From assembly GCF_003600645.1 (NCBI RefSeq), contig NZ_CP032482.1:1860001-1924000 (forward strand): DNA of 64,000 nt, written 5' to 3'. Both the position numbers and the translations under genes were made by a program. Every line of letters begins with the position of its first letter. Position 1 is the stretch's first letter. A model generated the notes under the pieces. The model was given only the letters and a program-made list of their open reading frames with translations. It ran no database searches and had not been told where the DNA came from. Shown in pieces: positions 9,872 through 18,900 of this stretch. The stretch is from Yersinia rochesterensis (GTDB lineage Bacteria; Pseudomonadota; Gammaproteobacteria; Enterobacterales; Enterobacteriaceae).

Positions 9872-10594
9872 GTGAGTGATCTGTATACCGCCGAAGGCGT
9901 GATGGACAAGAATTCCCTCTGGCAACGCTATGTTCCTCTGGTTCGCCATGAAGCATTGCGCTTGCAGGTGCGCCTGCCCGCCAGTGTGGAATTGGATGAT
10001 TTGTTGCAGGCTGGGGGGATTGGTCTGCTGAATGCTGTTGAGCGTTATGACGCTTTACAAGGAACCGCATTTACCACTTATGCGGTACAGCGCATACGTG
10101 GCGCGATGTTGGATGAACTGCGCAGCCGAGATTGGGCACCGCGCAGTGTGCGGCGCAATGCGCGCGAAGTCGCCAGTGCCATGCAAAAGGTGGAGCAGCG
10201 GCTCGGGCGTCCAGCGACTGAGCAGGAAGTCGCACAACTCCTTGATATCGATTTGGCGGAGTACCGTCAGATCTTGTTGGATACCAACAACAGCCAGCTT
10301 TTTTCCTATGACGAATGGCGGGAAGAACAGGGTGAAAGTGTCGAGCCGATGCTGGAAGGGCATGAGGATGCCAACCCGCTACAACATTTATTGGAAGGAA
10401 ATCTGCGCCAACGTGTTATTGAAGCGATCGAGGCCCTGCCGGAACGTGAAAAAATGGTGTTGACGCTGTATTACCAGGAAGAACTGAACCTGAAAGAAAT
10501 CGGAGCCGTGCTGGAAGTGGGGGAATCCCGCGTCAGCCAGCTTCATAGCCAGGCGATAAAACGCTTACGCAGCCGCCTGAATAACGACTCTTAA
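9872..10594 (+). CDS. fliA: Flagellar sigma factor 28 (FliA)
   Basis: A 240-residue alternative sigma factor that directs transcription of late flagellar genes, here fliC and fliD. Region 2 (LDDLLQAGGIGLLNAVERYD), region 3 and the region 4 helix-turn-helix (LNLKEIGAVLEVGESRVSQL) are all visible. The start is GTG: the second residues (SDLYTAEGVMD) line up with the N-terminus of E. coli FliA. Its activity is normally held by FlgM, which is outside this window. fliZ follows, probably in one transcript. Confidence 0.97.
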   Translation: MSDLYTAEGVMDKNSLWQRYVPLVRHEALRLQVRLPASVELDDLLQAGGIGLLNAVERYDALQGTAFTTYAVQRIRGAMLDELRSRDWAPRSVRRNAREVASAMQKVEQRLGRPATEQEVAQLLDIDLAEYRQILLDTNNSQLFSYDEWREEQGESVEPMLEGHEDANPLQHLLEGNLRQRVIEAIEALPEREKMVLTLYYQEELNLKEIGAVLEVGESRVSQLHSQAIKRLRSRLNNDS

Positions 10595-10649
10595 TTCATT
10601 TTCGCTCAGTGACATCACAGTGTTTAACTTTATTAATGCAGGTCTTCTT

Positions 10650-11174
10650 ATGCCAGGACTTCAGTTAAAAAAGCGGCCGCTGAGCCGTTATTTAAAAGAT
10701 TATAAGCACGGTCAAACTCATTGTTCACATTGTCATAAACAGCTTGATCGTATGGCGTTGGTTTTTCGCGGACAAATTATCAATAAAGAAGCCATTGCCG
10801 GAATGGATCAACCGATTGATGATCAAGTCTGGTTAAAGCTTCAGCATGAATTAACCGCGTTATGCCGTTTTTGCAGTGAGATATATTGCAATAGCACACC
10901 GGGTTATTTCGATATTATGGCGTTCAAACAGTATTTATTTGAACAAACTGAAATGAGCCATAGCACTGTGCGCGAATATGTTGTGCGTCTACGTCGCTTA
11001 GATGAAATGCTGGTTGCAAGAAATTATCCAGCAGAAACATTTACCAGAGAAACATGCGCCAGTGAAACTCTTCATCAAAGTATTATTGATGAACTGCCAA
11101 ATGCCGCACATAACAATTACCGTATTGCTTTGCGTAAATATGGTCAATATTTAGCATGGCAAAAAAGCTACTAA
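10650..11174 (+). CDS. fliZ: Flagellar regulator FliZ
   Basis: A 174-residue regulator that in related bacteria raises class-2 flagellar expression and acts as a DNA-binding antagonist of sigma-S promoters. The signature KRPLSRYLKDYKHGQTHCSHC and the C-terminal NNYRIALRKYGQYL match FliZ. The C-terminal half resembles the SAM-like core-binding fold of tyrosine recombinases. Two cysteine pairs (CSHC and CRFC) may bind metal. The ATG at 10650 is chosen over the in-frame GTG at 10620 because it matches the family start and has AGG about ten bases before it. Confidence 0.93.
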   Translation: MPGLQLKKRPLSRYLKDYKHGQTHCSHCHKQLDRMALVFRGQIINKEAIAGMDQPIDDQVWLKLQHELTALCRFCSEIYCNSTPGYFDIMAFKQYLFEQTEMSHSTVREYVVRLRRLDEMLVARNYPAETFTRETCASETLHQSIIDELPNAAHNNYRIALRKYGQYLAWQKSY

Positions 11175-11276
11175 GGCTAATGACGGGTTGACCTTAGTTG
11201 AGAAAACTCGGTGTTTTTACCGAGACTACCGCTAATATAACGTAAAATTATTAAATCAATATTTTCAGTGATTCCG

Positions 11277-11310
11277 CGCCCAGCAAGGTTTTCCTTGACT
11301 GGGCGTTTTA
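11277..11310 (+). terminator. Rho-independent terminator after fliAZ
   Basis: CGCCCAG pairs with CTGGGCG around an inner AAGG/CCTT stem, and the hairpin is followed by TTTTATT. Confidence 0.85.
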
Positions 11311-11407
11311 TTATCTAATGCATTCCCCTGCATTATTGTTCTCCGGCATCTATAATAAAAATAAGTGATTATTACGATTACTTCTGATAAATCTATATTT
11401 CCATTTT

Positions 11408-11486
11408 GTACTTGAAGTAGCAGGGTTAGCAGCACCCACTTACCCGAGTCACTGGCTTAAATCAGTTCATTGGGGTTCGCATACTG
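11408..11486. repeat. Degenerate ERIC-like element
   Basis: The stretch has the order of an ERIC element: a CTTGAAGT-like end, a GTTAGCAGC block, CACTTACCCGAGTCACT and a closing GGGGTTCGC. It is diverged and lacks the distal end. The assignment is by eye against the remembered ERIC consensus. Confidence 0.45.
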
Positions 11487-11552
11487 TTGATCTTTAACGC
11501 CAATTGCTTTGGGTCAGAGTTAAAATAACTTGATTAATTTCTTGGGGGGCCT

Positions 11553-12545
11553 GTGACGCTTCAACACAAATTGGCGCAATTTCCGCGTTTGGATCTGGTC
11601 GGTAATGCCACGCCGTTGGAAAAACTATCGCGACTCTCCGATTATCTGGGACGTGAAATTTATATCAAACGTGATGATGTCACGCCGCTGGCGCTTGGGG
11701 GCAATAAGCTGCGTAAATTGGAGTTTTTAGCGGCGGATGCACTGAGGCAGGGCGCTGATACACTGATTACCGCTGGCGCTATCCAATCTAACCATGTGCG
11801 GCAAACGGCGGCGGTTGCTGCAAAATTGGGATTACATTGTGTTGCATTACTTGAGAATCCTATCGGTACCTCGCAGGAAAACTATCTGACCAATGGCAAT
11901 CGATTGCTGCTGGATTTGTTTAATGTTGATGTGGTGATGTGTGATGGATTACATGATCCAAACCAACAATTGGCTGAGTTGGCAACCCGTATCGAGGCTC
12001 AGGGTTTTCGTCCATATGTTGTGCCAGTCGGGGGATCTAATGCTCTAGGTGCCTTGGGATATGTGCAATGCGCATTGGAAATTGCGGCTCAGTCGGCCGG
12101 GAATGTCACCTTTAGTTCGGTGGTTGTAGCTTCCGGTAGCGCGGGTACCCATGCAGGGCTGGCCGTGGGTTTACAGCAACTGTTACCCCAAGCAGAACTG
12201 ATTGGCGTCACTGTCTCGCGTAAAGCACAAGAACAGCGCCCGAAAGTGACAGATATCCAGAAAACACTCGCCGAATCTCTTGGGTTCACTGACGCGTTGG
12301 CAGACATTACCCTGTGGGATGATTATTTCGCACCGCAATATGGCATGCCCAACGAAGAAGGGCTGGCGGCAATTGGGCTGTTGGCAAGGCAGGAGGGGAT
12401 ATTGTTGGATCCGGTTTATACCGGTAAGGCGATGGCTGGTTTACTGGATGGCCTCGAGCAGAACAAGTTTCGCGATGATGGCCCGATTTTGTTTATTCAT
12501 ACCGGCGGTGCACCTGCGCTATTTGCTTATCATCCGCAGGTGTAG
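11553..12545 (+). CDS. dcyD: D-cysteine desulfhydrase
   Basis: A 330-residue PLP enzyme that breaks D-cysteine into pyruvate, sulfide and ammonia. The PLP-lysine region GGNKLRKLE near residue 51, the SNHVRQTAA motif and the closing [11 protein letters not shown] are typical of the DcyD/ACC-deaminase family. The start is GTG, after a G-rich stretch (GGGGGG) that can act as a weak ribosome binding site. It is followed by the cystine importer genes, a layout shared with E. coli, which ties it to sulfur amino-acid use. Confidence 0.95.
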   Translation: MTLQHKLAQFPRLDLVGNATPLEKLSRLSDYLGREIYIKRDDVTPLALGGNKLRKLEFLAADALRQGADTLITAGAIQSNHVRQTAAVAAKLGLHCVALLENPIGTSQENYLTNGNRLLLDLFNVDVVMCDGLHDPNQQLAELATRIEAQGFRPYVVPVGGSNALGALGYVQCALEIAAQSAGNVTFSSVVVASGSAGTHAGLAVGLQQLLPQAELIGVTVSRKAQEQRPKVTDIQKTLAESLGFTDALADITLWDDYFAPQYGMPNEEGLAAIGLLARQEGILLDPVYTGKAMAGLLDGLEQNKFRDDGPILFIHTGGAPALFAYHPQV

Positions 12546-12663
12546 TCTTTGGTTATTGCTTATTCCATTTATAGCTATCGTTATTAGTTTATATTCCTTT
12601 AATCCATTAAAAACACTGATAAAGTGTTGAATATCAAAAATAAACATGACAGTTGGAGTATGT

Positions 12664-13464
12664 ATGGGCTTTTCAATTGTACGTCGTCGGATGGTCTTGG
12701 GTATGGTGGCAGTTGCGCTGGCAACAGGCCTGAATGTGAAATCTTACGCTGCGGGTGACCTGTTAGATCAGGTTAAGGATCGAGGAACTCTGATTGTCGG
12801 GTTGGAAGGAACTTATCCACCGTTTAGTTTCCAAGGTGAAGACGGCAAGCTTACGGGTTTTGAAGTGGATTTCGCCAATGCTCTGGCGCAGCATATGGGC
12901 GTCAAAGCAAAAATCACCCCGACCAAATGGGATGGTATGTTGGCCTCATTGGAATCTAAGCGTATTGATGTGGCGATTAACCAAGTTACCATTTCAGATG
13001 AGCGCAAGAAAAAATACGATTTCTCAACGCCTTATACAGTTTCGGGTATTCAGGTTCTGACCAAAAAAGGTAATGAAGGCAATTTCAACAAGCCTGAAGA
13101 TCTGGTCGGCAAAAAAGTGGGTGTCGGGTTGGGCAGTAACTATGAGCAATGGTTACGTGAGAATCTAAAAGATGTTGATATTCGTACCTATGATGATGAC
13201 CCAACTAAGTATCAAGATCTTCGTGTAGGTCGTACAGATGCTATTTTAGTTGACCGTTTAGCGGCATTGGATTTGGTGAAGAAAACCAATAACACTTTAG
13301 CGGCTGCAGGCCCGGCATTTGCCCGTCAGGAATCTGGTATAGCTTTGCGTAAGAACAACCCTGAGTTGTTAGCGGCTATCAACAAAGCCATTGCTGAAAT
13401 GCAAGAAGACGGCACTTTGGCCAAGATTTCCGAAAAATATTTTGGCGCGGATGTCACTAAATAA
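12664..13464 (+). CDS. tcyJ: Cystine-binding periplasmic protein (FliY/TcyJ)
   Basis: A 266-residue solute-binding protein of a polar amino-acid ABC importer, specific for L-cystine in E. coli. A signal peptide occupies about residues 1-30. The SBP-3 core is clear (GTLIVGLEGTYPPFSFQ, then KRIDVAINQVTISDERKKKY). The ATG at 12664 is preferred over the in-frame ATG at 12646 because TTGGAG lies just before it. Its stop overlaps the start of the permease gene by one base, so the two are translationally coupled. Confidence 0.95.
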   Translation: MGFSIVRRRMVLGMVAVALATGLNVKSYAAGDLLDQVKDRGTLIVGLEGTYPPFSFQGEDGKLTGFEVDFANALAQHMGVKAKITPTKWDGMLASLESKRIDVAINQVTISDERKKKYDFSTPYTVSGIQVLTKKGNEGNFNKPEDLVGKKVGVGLGSNYEQWLRENLKDVDIRTYDDDPTKYQDLRVGRTDAILVDRLAALDLVKKTNNTLAAAGPAFARQESGIALRKNNPELLAAINKAIAEMQEDGTLAKISEKYFGADVTK

Positions 13465-14126
13465 TGCAAGAAAGTATTCAATTGGTGCTGGATTCAGCAC
13501 CATTTTTATTGAAAGGTGCTTGGTTTACCCTCCAGCTTAGTCTGGGGGGGATGTTCTTTGGTCTGGCATTAGGTTTTATGTTAGCCATGATGCGGTTATC
13601 TCGCTTCTTGCCCCTTTCACTTCTCTCTCGCTTTTACGTCTCCATTTTCCGTGGTACCCCATTAATTGCCCAACTGTTTATGATTTATTACGGTTTACCG
13701 CAATTTGGGATTGAGCTGGATCCTATGCCTGCCGCCTTGATTGGCTTATCACTCAATACCGCAGCTTATACATCAGAGACATTGCGAGCCGCTATTTCAT
13801 CCATTGAGAAAGGGCAGTGGGAAGCCGCCGCCAGTATCGGGATGACGCGGTGGCAAACCCTCTATCGGGTGATATTACCGCAAGCTGGCCGTACTGCTTT
13901 GCCCCCGTTGGGTAACAGCTTTATCGGTTTAGTCAAAGACACTTCTCTGGCCGCGACTATCCAGGTTCCCGAACTTTTCCGACAAGCGCAATTGGTGACC
14001 TCCCGCACCTTGGAAGTTTTCACTATGTATCTGGCGGCCTCGCTGATTTATTGGATCATGGCAACAGTGTTGTCAGCATTACAAAATCGCTTGGAAGCGC
14101 ATGTTAATCGTCAGGATCAGGAGTAA
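13464..14126 (+). CDS. tcyL: Cystine ABC transporter permease
   Basis: A 220-residue inner-membrane permease of the HisMQ type, with about five membrane helices. The EAA loop (EAAASIGMTRWQTLYRVILPQA) that docks the ATPase is visible. It overlaps tcyJ by one base and is followed two bases later by the ATPase gene. Confidence 0.95.
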   Translation: MQESIQLVLDSAPFLLKGAWFTLQLSLGGMFFGLALGFMLAMMRLSRFLPLSLLSRFYVSIFRGTPLIAQLFMIYYGLPQFGIELDPMPAALIGLSLNTAAYTSETLRAAISSIEKGQWEAAASIGMTRWQTLYRVILPQAGRTALPPLGNSFIGLVKDTSLAATIQVPELFRQAQLVTSRTLEVFTMYLAASLIYWIMATVLSALQNRLEAHVNRQDQE

Positions 14127-14128
14127 CC

Positions 14129-14884
14129 ATGAGTACCATCGACGTTAAAAAACTGACCAAACAGTTTAAAGGTCAACAGGTGCTGCACGGTATCTCACTT
14201 GAAGTGAATAGCGGTGAAGTGGTTGCGATCATTGGCCCGAGCGGCTCCGGTAAGACGACTCTGTTGCGTAGCATCAATCTGCTTGAGATCCCTGACTCTG
14301 GAATTATTCGCGTCGGTGATATAGAGATTGATGGCAGTATCCCTATTAGCAAGCAGCAGCGGCAAGTTCGGGCATTGCGGCAGAAAGTCGGGTTTGTCTT
14401 CCAGAGCTTCAATTTGTTTCCGCATCGTTCGGTGCTGGAAAATATTATTGAAGGGCCGGTTATCGTCAAAGGCGAAAAACGAGCAGAGGCTGAAAAACGT
14501 GCGCGTGAGTTGCTGGCAAAAGTTGGATTAAGTGGCAAGGAAGACGCCTATCCTCGCCGCTTATCCGGCGGGCAGCAACAACGAGTAGCTATAGCACGAG
14601 CACTGGCGATGCAACCTCAGGTTATTCTGTTTGATGAACCGACATCTGCATTGGACCCGGAGCTGGTGGGCGAAGTATTAGGCACTATTCGCGCACTGGC
14701 AGAAGAAAAGCGGACGATGGTTATCGTCACTCATGAAATGAGTTTTGCTCGTGATGTGGCGGACCGCGTTATCTTTATGGACCACGGGCGCATTGTTGAA
14801 CAAGGGCCAGCAAAAGAGCTGTTTGCTCATCCACAGCATGAACGTACGCGGCAGTTCCTTGATAAATTTTTGAATAATCGCTGA
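14129..14884 (+). CDS. tcyN: Cystine ABC transporter ATP-binding protein
   Basis: A 251-residue ABC ATPase. Walker A is GPSGSGKTT, the signature is LSGGQQQR, Walker B is VILFDEPTSALD and the switch histidine is in VTHE. It is the last gene of tcyJ-tcyL-tcyN and powers cystine import. Confidence 0.96.
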   Translation: MSTIDVKKLTKQFKGQQVLHGISLEVNSGEVVAIIGPSGSGKTTLLRSINLLEIPDSGIIRVGDIEIDGSIPISKQQRQVRALRQKVGFVFQSFNLFPHRSVLENIIEGPVIVKGEKRAEAEKRARELLAKVGLSGKEDAYPRRLSGGQQQRVAIARALAMQPQVILFDEPTSALDPELVGEVLGTIRALAEEKRTMVIVTHEMSFARDVADRVIFMDHGRIVEQGPAKELFAHPQHERTRQFLDKFLNNR

Positions 14885-14921
14885 TTAACCTGATTTCCAG
14901 CGAGACATGCCAAGTCATTGT

Positions 14922-14951
14922 GGGGGCAATCATCTAGCCCCCGTTTTGGTG
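14922..14951 (+). terminator. Likely terminator after tcyN
   Basis: GGGGGC and GCCCCC form a six-pair stem with a nine-base loop, followed by a short T run (CGTTTTGG). Confidence 0.6.
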
Positions 14952-14987
14952 ATAGTTTTATTGATAATGGTTTTATTGGCAAGAATT

Positions 14988-15359
14988 CTAAAGGAAGGCC
15001 TCGAGTTTAAGGCGATAAGCTGTTGTTTTAACTTCTTTCATCCGCCCATGGCCCGGTAACACTTTTTGTTCAACAGTGACCAACCCGGCTTTTTTCAGAA
15101 TAGCCACATCACGAGTGACGGCACTACGATCCCTTTTTAGGCGAGTAGAGAGGGAGGTGATAGAACCCGGATACATTTTCACTGTTCGTAGCAGAACAAT
15201 CCGTGCGGCACTTAATACCCGCACCATCTCTAGCGGGTCTTCGAACGTAATGGTGTGCTCTTCCGGTAATGTTTGCCCCGCATCGGCGAGAGTAGCGAGT
15301 TTTTTGCCTCGTTTAAAAAAATCATCTTCCGTTGCTGTTTTGATGACTAGCTTGTCCAT
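14988..15359 (-). CDS. TumA-type antitoxin, helix-turn-helix protein
   Basis: A 123-residue protein with a winged helix-turn-helix (SITSLSTRLKRDRSAVTRDVAILKKAGLVT) in its second half, like the DNA-binding antitoxins paired with TumE/DUF6516 toxins. The start at 15359 is chosen because AAGGAG lies just before it and because its ATG overlaps the toxin stop by one base (TAATG). The upstream extension to 15398 would overlap the toxin gene and lacks support. It probably neutralises the toxin and represses the shared promoter, as is usual for type II pairs; this is inference. Confidence 0.75.
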   Translation of the reverse strand: MDKLVIKTATEDDFFKRGKKLATLADAGQTLPEEHTITFEDPLEMVRVLSAARIVLLRTVKMYPGSITSLSTRLKRDRSAVTRDVAILKKAGLVTVEQKVLPGHGRMKEVKTTAYRLKLEAFL

Positions 15360-15652
15360 TAACTTCTCCTTAGTGAAGTCCAATCCTTTTGAAAGCAATC
15401 TTCTATCTGTTCAAAGCTGACAAAATCAACTGATTCAATTGCGCCCAAGTAATGGCGGTGATGAAAACCATGGGCATTGTCATAACCGATGACCCGACCA
15501 TTATCACCTTGCGATAGACAGTGATTAATATAAGCCAAATTATAACGGGTGATGGTACCGAAACGGTCAACCCATATTTCACGGCGCAATTGACCATTTC
15601 CCCGTCGGCTAGCAATTTGATGCGTTTCATTGATAATTTTTTTATCAGCCAT
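15359..15652 (-). CDS. TumE-family toxin (DUF6516)
   Basis: A 97-residue protein. The core RYNLAYIN, QGDNGRVIGYDNAHG and HHRHYLG is characteristic, as I remember it, of the TumE/DUF6516 toxin family. The ATG at 15652 has AGAGGTGA at the right distance; a GTG at 15667 is also in frame. It lies directly before its antitoxin gene with a one-base overlap, so toxin comes first. The pair stands between the cystine importer and putA, each with its own control, so it looks inserted as a module. Confidence 0.75.
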   Translation of the reverse strand: MADKKIINETHQIASRRGNGQLRREIWVDRFGTITRYNLAYINHCLSQGDNGRVIGYDNAHGFHHRHYLGAIESVDFVSFEQIEDCFQKDWTSLRRS

Positions 15653-15667
15653 GAATATAATTATCAC

Positions 15668-15892
15668 CTCTGAATGTTGTTGTACACAATATATTCACTA
15701 AGAAGAAAGCTAAGCGCATGTACCGCCCAGCGGTTTGTTTTAATTAATAATGGGTTAGACTCACTTAAGGACACAAGGGCGCTAGTTCAATGATGCAGGA
15801 TATGACTGGAGAAAAAGAAGATGCTTGCAGTTTTGCACCCCGAATTGCGGGGACTCTCGGAAAAGATTCCGCTGGCGGTGTTATTGCTTAAG
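15668..15892. other. Intergenic region upstream of the toxin-antitoxin pair
   Basis: About 225 bases between the toxin gene and the putA terminator. It should contain the promoter of the toxin-antitoxin operon. I see no gene with support. Confidence 0.4.
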
Positions 15893-15919
15893 TCAAAAAA
15901 TAAGGCCCCGAAGGGCCTT
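15893..15919 (-). terminator. Rho-independent terminator of putA
   Basis: On the minus strand AAGGCCC-TTCG-GGGCCTT followed by ATTTTTTGAC. The tetraloop and T run make this a strong terminator about 40 bases after the putA stop. Confidence 0.9.
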
Positions 15920-15960
15920 GGTAGATGAAACTCACTTATACATATTCATTACCTGAAAGC

Positions 15961-18900
15961 TTAGCCGATAGTCATCAAGCTGGCATTCCCACCCGCGGCT
16001 GCAGTATTGACACTCAATGAGTGCTCAATGAGCAAACGCTCTAGCAGGATATTGGTTTCACCGCGTGCAAAGCCTTGTACTGAGACAATTGGCCCATCAA
16101 TTTGCGCTATCTGCTCGCATAAGGTGCGTAGTTGATCTGCATCTCCATGATAGATAACGGCATCAAAGGTGATGTTAGCTGTTTGCCAATCTTTCGCGAA
16201 AGTAATGCGTGATTTTACAACCGTGGGTAATGTGCGGAATAAGTCTTTTTGTAGCGTATTTTCCAGCCATAGCACTTCACTCCCGACCGCCAAAACTGCA
16301 GCCAATTGTGTCAGTGCATCCGCCTCTGTATCTGCCAGACACAGGATACGTTCACGAGGTAACAGGGCGTAGGTGTTTCGTTCACCGGTAGGCCCCGGTA
16401 ATAGCCGGACAGTGCCGCCTTGTGCCAGCTCACCATAACGCGCAGCCAACTGAATTAATGCAGTATTCTGGTGCTCATTAGCCCATTTAGCCAGAGCATG
16501 ATGGGCCGTTTGTAGTGCTTCACGGCCTAAGATATTTTGCACTTGCCCATTATCCTGATGAACAAGCGTGTTGATTACTGCATCTTCTGGCCGGCTACAC
16601 AGGAGGCGATACAGATACAGTGGGCCACCGGCTTTAGGCCCCGTCCCGGAGAGGCCTTCACCGCCAAAAGGTTGGACGCCAACTACGGCCCCAACCATAT
16701 TGCGGTTGACGTAGAGATTCCCCACTTTGGCTTTTTCAGTGACTTGAGTAATGGTTTCATCAATACGGGTATGAATACCTAACGTTAAACCATAACCAGA
16801 AGCATTAATTTGGTCGACTAGCGCACTGATATTTTGGCGCTGGAAGCGCACGACGTGCAGAACCGGGCCGAAAACTTCTTTTTGTAGCTCATCAAAGCTA
16901 TCCAGTTCTATTAATGTCGGTTTGATAAAAGTCCCGCGCTGCCACTCTGTTTCGTCCAAACTATTGGCTCTGGCGGCTTGATACACTTTGCGCCCTTTAG
17001 CTCGCATTGCTTGAATATGTCGTTCAATACCCGCTTTGGCTTGCGTATCAATAACCGGCCCGATATCGGTAGACAGGCGCTCTGGGTTACCCATGCGGCA
17101 TTCAGCCATGGCGCCCCGCAGCATTTGTAGCGTGTGCTCGGCAACATCATCCTGAATACAGAGGATCCGTAAGGCCGAGCAGCGCTGACCGGCGCTATCA
17201 AAGGCTGAGGCGACTACATCGGTCACCACTTGCTCAGTGAGCGCCGAGGAATCAACAATCATGGCATTCAAACCGCCAGTTTCGGCAATCAGCGGGGTTG
17301 GACGGCCTTGTGGATCGAGTCTGCCGGCGATGCTGCGTTGTAAAATAGCCGCCACTTCAGTTGAACCGGTAAACATCACGCCGCGCACGCGGGCATCATT
17401 AACTAAGGCTGCGCCGACACTATCACCCTGGCCGGGAAGCAATTGGAGCACACCTTGTGGGATACCGGCCTCCAGCAAGATACGCACTGCTTGAGCAGCA
17501 ATCAGCGGGGTTTGCTCCGCCGGTTTTGCCAAAACACTATTACCAGCGGCTAATGCGGCAGCAACCTGACCGGTAAATATCGCCAGCGGGAAGTTCCACG
17601 GGCTGATGCAAACTACTGGGCCGAGTGGGCGGTGGCTATCATTGGAAAAGTTATCATGCACCATTCTGGCATAATAATGCAGGAAATCAACCGCCTCACG
17701 GACTTCTGCAATCGCGTTACTGAAGGTTTTACCGGCTTCACGCACCAGTATGCCCATCAGTGTTTGCATCTGATTTTCCATCAACTCGGCAGCACGCACT
17801 AAAATAGCGGCGCGCTCGACAGGGGGAGTGGCAAACCAAATCGCCCCGGCACTGGCGGCTGCATCCAATGCACGGCTGACTTCTGCATCGGTTGCTTCAC
17901 GAACGTAGCCGACGATATCTGCCGGTTCTGCCGGGTTGATGATCGGCTGTTCCATTTTATTACCCTGTTCCGCGCCGCTATCAAGTTCTGCATTAATCAG
18001 CGGTTCTGCCCGCCACACTTGGCTCGCGCTGGCCAGCAGAGCGCTGGAAAGAGATGCCAAACGGTGCTCGTTCGCCAGATCCAAACCGCTGGAGTTAGCT
18101 CGTTTCTCGCCATACAACTCACGCGGTAAAGGAATGCGCGGGTGCGGTAAACCAAGTTGGCCTTCACTGGCTGCAATGGCTTCTACTGCACTGACCGGAT
18201 CAGCCACTAGCTCATCCAGCGGCAGTGTGGCATCCGCAATGCGGTTGACAAATGAAGTGTTGGCCCCGTTTTCCAACAGGCGGCGTACCAGATAAGCCAG
18301 CAAGGTTTCATGAGTACCAACCGGGGCATAAATGCGACATGGGCGGTTCAGCTTGCCCTCAGCAACTTTACCCACCACCTGCTCATACAGCGGTTCACCC
18401 ATACCATGTAGGCATTGGAATTCGTATTGGCCGGGATAGTAGTTTTGTCCGGCCAGATGATAAATTGCAGATAAAGTATGTGCGTTGTGTGTCGCAAATT
18501 GTGGATAAATCAGGCTAGGGACGGCCAATAACTTACGCGCGCAGGCCAGATAAGAAACATCGGTATAAACCTTGCGGGTATAAACCGGATAACCTTCCAA
18601 ACCATCCACTTGAGCGCGTTTTATTTCGCTGTCCCAATATGCCCCTTTGACCAGGCGAATCATCAGCCGGCGGCGGCTGCGCTGCGCCAGTTCAATCACT
18701 GCATCAATGGTGGCCGGGCAGCGTTTCTGGTAAGCCTGAATCACAAAACCGATACCATTCCAACCGGCCAATTTTGGCTCGAAGCAGAGTTTTTCCAGCA
18801 GATCGAGTGAAATTTCCAGACGATCGGCTTCTTCCGCGTCAATATTAATTCCAATGTCATATTGGCGGGCTTGTAAAGTCAGAGACAGCAAACGTGGGTA

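Larger units (their letters stand above)
11175..11552. other. fliZ-dcyD intergenic region
   Basis: This 378-base gap holds a small hairpin (about 11207-11225), a strong terminator (11277-11310) and a degenerate ERIC-like stretch (about 11408-11486). No gene is seen. Confidence 0.6.

Noticed and set aside
15824..15930. A short frame with a leucine-rich peptide just before the putA terminator
   Set aside because: It runs through the putA terminator hairpin, has no recognisable family and lacks a convincing ribosome binding site.
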